NCBI GenBank assembly: GCA_910577805.1
Contig: CAJTOE010000067.1
Span: 1 to 12,639, forward strand
Direction: 5' to 3'
DNA length: 12,639 bases
From: an uncultured Oscillospiraceae bacterium
Lineage (GTDB): Bacteria; Bacillota; Clostridia; Oscillospirales; Oscillospiraceae
The notes beneath the pieces are model-generated. The model saw only the letters and a list, made by a program, of their open reading frames with translations, was not told the origin of the DNA and did not search any database. The position numbers were made by a program, and so were the translations under genes. Shown here one piece after another: positions 6,169-12,639 of the stretch (within the stretch, counting starts at the first letter, position 1; each line of letters begins with the position of its first letter).

Positions 6169-6199
6169 AAGGACTGCACAATTCTGTGCGGTCCTTTTT
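6169..6199 (+). terminator. Intrinsic terminator in the adhesin leader
   Basis: A 12-bp stem AAGGACTGCACA (6169-6180) with TGTGCGGTCCTT (6185-6196), containing one G-U pair, closes an ATTC loop and runs into TTTTTC. It ends only 34 bases before the adhesin ATG. It may end the SLH transcript, or it may act as an attenuator that controls the adhesin. The remainder of 6096-6233 holds only a small GTGA/TCAC hairpin (6151-6162) and the adhesin ribosome binding site. Confidence 0.85.
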
Positions 6200-6220
6200 C
6201 ATACCTAAAATCTGTAATTT

Positions 6221-6225
6221 GGAGG
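6221..6225 (+). promoter_or_regulatory. Ribosome binding site of the giant adhesin
   Basis: GGAGG lies 8 bases before ATG 6234 and fixes that start over the in-frame ATG at 6246. A TAAAAT at 6206-6211 could be a -10 element, but no acceptable -35 lies 16-18 bases before it; that space is occupied by the terminator stem. Confidence 0.75.
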
Positions 6226-6233
6226 AAATTTTA

Positions 6234-9200
6234 ATGCTGAAATGTATGAAAGAGCACTGGAAACGGGCAGTCTCCGGCCTACTGGCTATCATTATGGCTG
6301 CCGGAATGCTCCCTGCTTCCACATTTGCCGCTGATGCAGGCGGCAATTCCAATCCCTATGCCGCCACTGGCAGTTTCGAGCTGAACATAGCTGGCTCCAC
6401 TGCCTGGAACGGCGGCGATAAGGCCCTCACCGTCTACAAGACCGAGAGCAGCAGCACTCAGGTTGCCACCATCCCCACCGCCACGCCCTTCGCTATTCTG
6501 GAGGACAAGGGCGGCGGCCAACTGAAAATCGGCTTCCAGGACGGCGGCTGGACAGGTGCCAGCTTGGATGGCACCGGCTGGGTAGACAAGGACAGAGTCC
6601 TGGTCAATCTGCCCGATGTGCTGCCCGGCATCGCCTATGACCGGGACGGCGGCAAGCAGTTCAACTCCCGGCTGACCCGGTTTGAGTACGTTGTTCCCGG
6701 CTCCTATGCCCTGGCTGAACAGCTGGCACAACTTCAAAAAGAGGCCCTGACCAACGGCGAGACACTGGTAGTCCGTCTGTCTGGCCAGACCGTGAGTGTT
6801 GGCCGGGCCAAAGGCGACCCCACCCAGTTTCACAGCTACAGTTTGGACGGGGTGGACTACCAGAAGTATGATACTTGGTCAAAGTACGAGACAACAGATG
6901 ACAGCCTAAGCGACCTCAGCTATGACCTGCCCTACGCTATCGACCGGGCCTACAGCGCCGATCCCAGTGTGACACGGACCATGTTCTGTCCCCAAACGGT
7001 CAAGCGTGCCCCTTCCAAGGTGAGCGCCAGCGACCCCACTGGAGGCGTGGGTGCTTACAACCCCGGCAGCCCCGGAGGAAAAAAACCCACCACATCCAAT
7101 GTGGACTGGTCCGTAGACCGTGAGCGGACATTTTTACGCTTCACCTTGATTGAATTTCCCCAGGGCGTTGTGACCGACCTGAACACCAGAGATTGGGGGA
7201 CTTGGCATGTAGTCGGCACCCCCCTCAATGTGATTTGGAGCAACGGCTGGTCTGTGGATCAATGCCGCAGCAATATCACCTGGTACAATTCCTCCGCTAT
7301 GCAGTATAACGGAGAAGGGACCAACGCCGCTCAGTTAATGGGCGGCTCGTTTGAAAGCGGCGGCGTGTATTCCTACGATGCCACCGGTGGCAACAACAGC
7401 CGCTGGGTGACCACCGCCGATGAGTTCCAGAAAGCCACCGGAATTTCCGACCAGCAGAAGGAGCAGATGTTCCACTGCAACTCCAAATCCTGGTCCACTG
7501 GCTGGAAGGACGGCGATTACACCTCCATGTGGGGTACTGACGCAGAATCCGTGACCCCTGGCAATCTCTACAAGGTTTACAAAGCCAACGACGCTTTTCT
7601 GTACCTGCTGAACTGCCTAAGTGCCAACGACGCTGGTTCTGGCTGGAGCAAGGATGAGGCCCTGGAAAAGTGGTCTGAGTATGTCCACGATGCGGACGGA
7701 AATTTGCGCACCAAATACCGGATCATCGTGGAGACAGGCGCGGTAGTCAAAGACCCGGACGGCCATCGCCGCGCCTATACTCTGCGGGAGATGATGGCCT
7801 ACAGTCTCTATAACAACGAAGATGGGAGCCGTTACACTCTGATCTATGACCAATCCTCAACCATGGTGAACATGGCCCAGTGGATGCGGCAGGCAAAAGA
7901 CCATCAATTTTTAGAGTACCCGCTGGATGAAAACGGCACTCCCACCGGTGAGGAGCTACACTCCACCAACGGTTTCCGGGAGTGCGACAGCTATGTGGAT
8001 ACCATCCAGTATGCCCGGCCCATGCGGGATACAATCTTCAATGAGCGGCGTTCTTTTGGTCTGCATATTTTTAGTCCGTTTAACTTTGAAAGGGAGCCAG
8101 CAAAGCCGTCTTTGGAGGTGGTCAAGAAAGCAGGGGCAGAAATTCCAGCGAGTGAGGAATGGAGTTTTACTGTAACCTATACGTCTGGTGCTCCCACCAA
8201 CTATACAGCTACTAAATCTGTGACTGAGACTGCAAATGGGTTGAAGTTTTCACTAAAAGCTGACGAAACAATCCATATTGATTTTGTTGCTGATTCCTCT
8301 TTCCGTTTCGAGGTTACAGAGGACGATCCCTCCAAGCTTACCAGCATCACTGGTACTGGCGGCACCGCTGACATGACGGCTAAAAAGTTTATCAGCAGCG
8401 GCGGAGCCTCCAAGGTGGCCTTTACCAACGGCACAACTACCGAAAAGAAGCCGGTCTATCTGAAGCTGAAGAAAATCGCGGCGGAGGATAAGCGGCCTCT
8501 CTCCGGCGCTGTGTTCAGCGTCTATGCGGATGCCTCTTGCAGCGGCACAGTCCTAGCTACCATGGCTACCGGCTCTGACGGCACTGCCAGCACCTCCGTT
8601 CCCAACATCGTGGAGGATGGCGGTTCTGTTACACTGTACATCAAGGAGACCACGGCCCCGGCGGGCTGTACCCCGCTGGCTACTCCCTTCCCTGTTACCT
8701 GCAAGGCCCCGGAAAACTCCACCCAGGCCGGAGCGGTCCAGGTGGGACCCGCGGCGGGCATTGAAAATGGCGGCATCCCTACTCCCGGCAAGGCAATCCT
8801 CTACAAGCGGGACACCAACACAAACGCCGGTGTCGGGCCCGCCACCTTCAAATTCAGTTCCGTGGTAAATGGAGTCTATGAGTTTGACACCGATTCCTCC
8901 GGTACTCTGGAGAGCGTCCAGTGGTGGGACCCCACCGAGGCGGCGGGCAAATACATCAAGCCCGGCGAGTACGCTGTGACGGAAATCGTACCGCCTCCCA
9001 ATTACGAACCCACCACCGAAGTCCAGCAGATCAAGCTGGAACTGGATGCGGACGGCAATCCCATCCCCGGCGGGCCCCTAGTATTCAAGAACTTGGCGAA
9101 GGTCGGATTGAAGATCGTGAAATATGACCGGCAAAGCCACCGGCCCATGGCGAATGTCACCTTTGAAATCTTCCGGGACGGTGTTTCTCTGGGGCATTAC

Positions 9201-12200
9201 GAAACCAACCAGAGCGGTGAGATTCTGCTGACCGGCATTGAGCCTGGCACCTATCGGGCAGTCGAGGTGGATACTGGGGACAGCAGTCACATCAAGGACA
9301 CCGCCCCCCAGGAGATTGAGTTGACCGCCGGCTGTGGGACAAAAGAGCTGTTTTTCTTCAACGACACCAAGCCCGGCATGAAACTGGTAAAGGTGGACAG
9401 CGCCGACCCGTCCAAGACCATTCCCAATGCTAAATTCCGTATCCGGGCCGTGGACGGCAGCTTTGGCCCGCAGGAATTTGTGACTAACGGCAGCGGTGAG
9501 ATCGATCTGTCCAACCTCCCCGCAGGCTCCTATGAAGTTACTGAGATAGAGTGCGCCGGGTATGTCGTGGACAACGCCCAGCGCATCATCCACCTGCGGG
9601 CCAACGACACCGCTGAATTTGTGTTCACGAATACAAAAAAGCCCGGCCTGCGGCTGATCAAAACCAGCGCGGACGGGACTGCTTTGGACGGTGTTACCTT
9701 CAAAATTACCCCCATTGGAGACGACAGCCACTCCATCGACCGCACTACCCAGAACGGCGGCGAAATCTTGGTGGAGGATTTGGAGCCTGGGATTTACTCG
9801 GTGCAGGAAACAGCCACTTTACCCAATCACATTCTGGATAAAACAGAGTACCATGTGGAGCTGTCTCCGGGCAAGGTTTCCGAGTTACGTCTGAGCAACG
9901 ACAAAAAGCCCGGTTTCCGTCTGATCAAGACCAGTGCGGACGGCACTCCCCTGGACGGTGTTACCTTCCGCATTTCCAAAATCGAAGACGGAAGCCGGTA
10001 TATTGACCGCACCACGAAAAACGGCGGTGAGATTTTTGTAGAGGATTTGGAGCCTGGCATGTATTCCGTGGTGGAAACTGCCACCTTGCCCGACCACATT
10101 CTGGACAAGACCGAGTACCATGTAGAGCTGTTCCCTAACAAGACCTCTGAGCTGCGGGTAAAGAACGACAAGCGGCCCAACCTTATCATCTGGAAACGGG
10201 ATGCGGACACCGGCGAGGTCGTGCCCAACACGGTTTTCCTGGTAAAGTCTGCGGACGGCCACAGCGTCAACGAGGTCAAGACCGGACCGGACGGCAAGGG
10301 CACTCTGGAGAATCTGCTCCCCGGCGTGTACGAAATTTCTGAGAAATCAGTCCCGGAGCCCTACCTCCAGGACGCGGCCAACCAGCTTGTGACCCTCTAT
10401 CCCAACAAGGACCGGGAAGTTCTCTTTGAGAACCACAAGCGGCCCACTATCGAGATCATTAAGGAAAATTCCATCACCCATGAGCGGCAGGCCAACGTGC
10501 CCTTCCGGGTCTGGTATGCCTCCAACCACACCAGCACCGGCGAGTACAACGACCTGGGTGTACATTATACGGACGAAAATGGCCGCATTGTCCTCACTGA
10601 GCCTGATATCTTCCTCCGGGACGGCTGGTTCCGGGTGAAGGAGCTAGAACCGCCCCACGGCTTTGCCCTGGCCGACCCCGACACCCAGGAGGCCTTCATC
10701 CCCTCCGGCACAAGCCATACCTTCCTGTTCCAGAACCGGCCCCTGTCGGCCATCTGCGTCTGGAAGTATGACAGCGTCAGTCCCAATATGGCCATTGAGG
10801 GGGCAGTGTTCCAAATTCGCTACCTCTCCGGAAACACTTCCGGGACGGGCGGCACCGTGATCGGCACTTACCGCACCGGGCAGAACGGCTCCTTCACGGC
10901 CACCGGTCTCCCCGCCGGCACCTATATCATTGAGGAGCTGTCCAGCGACGGGGACCATGTGATCGACACCCCGCCCCAGACCGTGTACCTTTCCGGTAAC
11001 GACCAGGAGGTTATTCAGGTCCATTTCGGAAACAGCCCCAAGGGCTCCCTTCTGGTGAAAAAGGTGGATTCCGTCACAAAACAGCCGCTTTCTGACGTTG
11101 AATTTTTGGTCACTGACAGCAAGGGCAATGTCGTCGGCAACGCCAACGGTAAGTTTGTGACGGACAGCACCGGCAGCTTCACTGTCAGCGGTATCGACCC
11201 CAGCACGACGCTGATCGTGAAAGAGGTCCGAGCCAAGGACGGCTACATTCTGGACGACGTACCCCAGACCGCTGTCATCAATGCAGGCCAGACCGTCACC
11301 CTGGAGTTCCGCAACCAGCCTATGGGCTCCCTGCTCATCCGGAAGGTGTGCAGTGTCAACCCCAGTGTTACGCTGGCGAACGCGGAGTTCAAGGTGGCCT
11401 ACTCGGACGGCAGCCTCATTGGCGATTCCAACGGCGTTTACCGTTCGGACGAAAACGGAGAGGTGCGCATTAGCGGACTCATTCCTGGAAAAAGCGTGGT
11501 GGTGACTGAGACAAAAGCGCCGGCGGGATTTTTGATTGACACGCAATCCCAAACCATCGTAATTCAGGCAGGAAAAACGGTCACGCTTACCATGAAGAAC
11601 CAGCCCCGTGGCCAGTTGATTATCCAGAAACGGGACAGCCAGACCAACCAAGTCTTGCCCAGTGCTCAGTTCCGGGTGACCACGGCGGCCGGTTGCGAAG
11701 TGGGTCTGGACGGTGTGATTGGCACATCCACACTGACCTCCAACGGCATTTTTACCACTGATTCCCAAGGTGAAATCAGGCTGTCCAACCTGGCTCCGGG
11801 CGCATATGTCATTTCTGAGATCAAAGCTCCAAACGGCTATGTCATGGACAATCCCAGCACCAACGTGGTCATCGGCCCCAACGGGGACACGCAGACGATC
11901 ATTATCACCAACACCCCCAAGGCCACATTGACCATCACGAAACGGGACGCTGTGACCCGCAAGCCTTTGGCAAACGCTGAATTTATTGTCCGGGACAGTG
12001 AGGGCCACGCTGTCGGCCCCACCAACGGTGTCTACAAAACTGGAACGGACGGCACAGTGATTGTCTCCGGACTGGAGCCTGGCAGTACCATCATGGTGTC
12101 TGAAACCAGAGCACCTACAGGTTACATCCTCGATGAGACGCCCAAGAGCATTGTGGTGAAGTCCGGCATTTCCAACAGCCTGATTTTCGATAATGAACCA

Positions 12201-12639
12201 GGTACTACTTTAATAATTCGGAAGTTCATCGAGGGGACTGAGAACGAGCCATTGAGCGGGGTGTGCTTCAAGGTAGTGGACGGTTCCGGGGCTGCCGTTG
12301 GCCCGGACGATGGCTGCTATTACACCGACAAGGCGGGAGAAATCGTCCTGGAAGGTATTGAGCCCGGAACCACGGTGATTGCCAGAGAGATCAAGACCGT
12401 GGAAGGCTATGTGCTGGACGGCACACCCCAGGACATCAAAATCGCGGGCGGACGTGTGCAGCATCTCACCTTTTGGAACGCCAAGGCTGGTACACTGGTG
12501 ATTCAAAAGAAAGACAGCGTAACCGGCAATTTTATCCCCGGCGCGCAGTTCCAGCTGACCTACGCCAACGGCGGGTACGTGGACGCCGACAACGGCCACC
12601 TGAGCAGCAACGGCCTCTATACCACGGACGATAAAGGTG
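6234..12639 (+). CDS. Giant CnaB/SpaA-repeat surface adhesin, 3' end cut by window
   Basis: An open reading frame of at least 2,135 codons that runs off the window without a stop. Residues 1-33 are a signal peptide (MLKCMKEHWKRAVSGLLAII then MAAGMLPASTFAA). Residues about 34-245 contain an SH3-like segment and GWVDKDRVLVNLPDVLPGIA (115-134). Those patterns recall secreted VanY/SH3 peptidases, but no catalytic residues are seen. A Gly/Pro linker (about 258-289) leads to an unfamiliar Trp-rich head (about 290-620). Residues 623-739 form an Ig-like pilin domain. From 740 on there are at least fifteen CnaB/SpaA-type repeats of 89-114 residues. Each repeat has a VxKxD-like first strand, a central V-x-E-x-x-A-P-x-G-Y-type stretch and a terminal F-x-N, the usual Lys, Glu and Asn of intramolecular isopeptide bonds. 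SpaA-type proteins are wall-anchored by sortase, and a sortase is encoded nearby at 3906. The C-terminal sorting signal lies beyond the window, so anchoring is inferred. Confidence 0.93.
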   Translation, partial: MLKCMKEHWKRAVSGLLAIIMAAGMLPASTFAADAGGNSNPYAATGSFELNIAGSTAWNGGDKALTVYKTESSSTQVATIPTATPFAILEDKGGGQLKIGFQDGGWTGASLDGTGWVDKDRVLVNLPDVLPGIAYDRDGGKQFNSRLTRFEYVVPGSYALAEQLAQLQKEALTNGETLVVRLSGQTVSVGRAKGDPTQFHSYSLDGVDYQKYDTWSKYETTDDSLSDLSYDLPYAIDRAYSADPSVTRTMFCPQTVKRAPSKVSASDPTGGVGAYNPGSPGGKKPTTSNVDWSVDRERTFLRFTLIEFPQGVVTDLNTRDWGTWHVVGTPLNVIWSNGWSVDQCRSNITWYNSSAMQYNGEGTNAAQLMGGSFESGGVYSYDATGGNNSRWVTTADEFQKATGISDQQKEQMFHCNSKSWSTGWKDGDYTSMWGTDAESVTPGNLYKVYKANDAFLYLLNCLSANDAGSGWSKDEALEKWSEYVHDADGNLRTKYRIIVETGAVVKDPDGHRRAYTLREMMAYSLYNNEDGSRYTLIYDQSSTMVNMAQWMRQAKDHQFLEYPLDENGTPTGEELHSTNGFRECDSYVDTIQYARPMRDTIFNERRSFGLHIFSPFNFEREPAKPSLEVVKKAGAEIPASEEWSFTVTYTSGAPTNYTATKSVTETANGLKFSLKADETIHIDFVADSSFRFEVTEDDPSKLTSITGTGGTADMTAKKFISSGGASKVAFTNGTTTEKKPVYLKLKKIAAEDKRPLSGAVFSVYADASCSGTVLATMATGSDGTASTSVPNIVEDGGSVTLYIKETTAPAGCTPLATPFPVTCKAPENSTQAGAVQVGPAAGIENGGIPTPGKAILYKRDTNTNAGVGPATFKFSSVVNGVYEFDTDSSGTLESVQWWDPTEAAGKYIKPGEYAVTEIVPPPNYEPTTEVQQIKLELDADGNPIPGGPLVFKNLAKVGLKIVKYDRQSHRPMANVTFEIFRDGVSLGHYETNQSGEILLTGIEPGTYRAVEVDTGDSSHIKDTAPQEIELTAGCGTKELFFFNDTKPGMKLVKVDSADPSKTIPNAKFRIRAVDGSFGPQEFVTNGSGEIDLSNLPAGSYEVTEIECAGYVVDNAQRIIHLRANDTAEFVFTNTKKPGLRLIKTSADGTALDGVTFKITPIGDDSHSIDRTTQNGGEILVEDLEPGIYSVQETATLPNHILDKTEYHVELSPGKVSELRLSNDKKPGFRLIKTSADGTPLDGVTFRISKIEDGSRYIDRTTKNGGEIFVEDLEPGMYSVVETATLPDHILDKTEYHVELFPNKTSELRVKNDKRPNLIIWKRDADTGEVVPNTVFLVKSADGHSVNEVKTGPDGKGTLENLLPGVYEISEKSVPEPYLQDAANQLVTLYPNKDREVLFENHKRPTIEIIKENSITHERQANVPFRVWYASNHTSTGEYNDLGVHYTDENGRIVLTEPDIFLRDGWFRVKELEPPHGFALADPDTQEAFIPSGTSHTFLFQNRPLSAICVWKYDSVSPNMAIEGAVFQIRYLSGNTSGTGGTVIGTYRTGQNGSFTATGLPAGTYIIEELSSDGDHVIDTPPQTVYLSGNDQEVIQVHFGNSPKGSLLVKKVDSVTKQPLSDVEFLVTDSKGNVVGNANGKFVTDSTGSFTVSGIDPSTTLIVKEVRAKDGYILDDVPQTAVINAGQTVTLEFRNQPMGSLLIRKVCSVNPSVTLANAEFKVAYSDGSLIGDSNGVYRSDENGEVRISGLIPGKSVVVTETKAPAGFLIDTQSQTIVIQAGKTVTLTMKNQPRGQLIIQKRDSQTNQVLPSAQFRVTTAAGCEVGLDGVIGTSTLTSNGIFTTDSQGEIRLSNLAPGAYVISEIKAPNGYVMDNPSTNVVIGPNGDTQTIIITNTPKATLTITKRDAVTRKPLANAEFIVRDSEGHAVGPTNGVYKTGTDGTVIVSGLEPGSTIMVSETRAPTGYILDETPKSIVVKSGISNSLIFDNEPGTTLIIRKFIEGTENEPLSGVCFKVVDGSGAAVGPDDGCYYTDKAGEIVLEGIEPGTTVIAREIKTVEGYVLDGTPQDIKIAGGRVQHLTFWNAKAGTLVIQKKDSVTGNFIPGAQFQLTYANGGYVDADNGHLSSNGLYTTDDKG
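8100..8450 (+). other. AT-richer Ig-like pilin domain within the adhesin
   Basis: Residues 623-739 begin AKPSLEVVKKAGAEIPASEE, contain FSLKADETIHIDFVADSSFR and FEVTEDDPSKL, and end KVAFTN. The order (Lys on the first strand, an F-x-L-K-A-x-E stretch, V-T-E-x-D, terminal F-T-N) resembles the streptococcal pilin isopeptide-linkage/FctA-like domains rather than the CnaB repeats that follow. The first 200 bases are visibly AT-richer than the flanking adhesin sequence. Confidence 0.55.
8451..12639 (+). repeat. Array of at least fifteen CnaB/SpaA protein repeats
   Basis: The repeats begin at about 8451, 8793, 9102, 9372, 9642, 9909, 10176, 10443, 10743, 11043, 11325, 11610, 11922, 12204 and 12489; the last is cut by the window. 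Lengths are 114, 103, 90, 90, 89, 89, 89, 100, 100, 94, 95, 104, 94 and 95 codons. Repeats 3-7 share a compact form. Repeats 10-15 carry an extra N-G-x-Y/F loop before a T-D-x-x-G turn, and 10, 11, 13 and 14 end in A-x-x-G-Y/F-x-x-D. Most copies are diverged, so the array is old except for repeats 5 and 6. The stalk would be a rigid, isopeptide-locked rod that lifts the head off the cell. Confidence 0.88.
9642..10175 (+). repeat. Recently duplicated pair of 267-bp adhesin repeats
   Basis: Repeats 5 (9642-9908) and 6 (9909-10175) are both exactly 267 bases and about three quarters identical in protein by eye. Shared blocks include RLIKTSADGT, LDGVTF, NGGEI, VEDLEPG and HILDKTEYHVEL. The string GAGGATTTGGAGCCTGG occurs in both. 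They are much closer to each other than to the other repeats, which points to a later tandem duplication. Confidence 0.85.

Noticed and set aside
10644..12008. Long antisense reading frame of 454 codons opposite the adhesin repeats
   Set aside because: The forward frame has clear repeat domains with conserved isopeptide residues. The antisense frame has no ribosome binding site or recognisable domain and follows from GC-rich codon bias in repeats.
1..12639. CRISPR array, tRNA, rRNA, insertion sequence or attachment site
   Set aside because: Looked for on both strands by eye; no regularly spaced short repeats, cloverleaf-like sequence, transposase or terminal repeats were seen.

Overview
The window looks like part of an integrated conjugative or mobilisable element from a gut-type Gram-positive anaerobe in the Clostridia (Oscillospiraceae or Lachnospiraceae are the best guess). 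The grounds are strong AGGAGG-type ribosome binding sites on most genes, moderately high GC coding sequence, an S-layer homology (SLH) protein, a sortase, and a huge CnaB/SpaA-type surface protein sitting next to ParA/ParB partition genes. All supported genes lie on the + strand. No transposase, integrase, tRNA, rRNA, CRISPR array or type IV secretion gene is visible, so assignment to a conjugative element is inferred from the gene neighbourhood.

Layout. 1-1103: the last 39 codons of a ParA-like ATPase, overlapped by a parB gene that starts at TTG. 1083-2097: a self-contained DinD/BRO-family gene with its own candidate promoter, a perfect 27-bp palindrome inside the coding region and a strong intrinsic terminator. 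2122-4745: a compact operon of an acidic unknown protein, a HigB/RelE-like (Gp49 family) protein, a 28-residue membrane peptide, a signal-peptide-bearing single-pass membrane protein and a sortase. The last four are joined by ATGA stop/start overlaps. 4746-4943: a repeat- and hairpin-rich intergenic region with a good promoter. 4944-6095: a secreted SLH protein with a C-terminal cysteine-peptidase-like domain. 6096-6233: a leader holding a strong terminator. 6234-12639 and beyond the window: a surface protein of more than 2,135 residues.

The giant protein has a signal peptide, a large unfamiliar head of about 590 residues, one AT-richer Ig-like domain, and at least fifteen consecutive CnaB/SpaA-type repeats. 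It is cut by the right edge, so its C-terminal sorting signal is not seen.

How the genes may work together (inference): ParA/ParB would stabilise the element. The DinD-like protein may modulate RecA or the SOS response. The sortase would anchor or polymerise the giant stalked adhesin, helped by the small membrane proteins, and the SLH-peptidase would act in the cell wall. Together they could make a cell-contact or mating-pair adhesion system carried by the element. The most interesting points are the terminator placed just before the adhesin gene, the unfamiliar adhesin head, the in-gene palindrome, the tiny translationally coupled membrane peptide, and the composition mosaics in the SLH-peptidase and adhesin genes.
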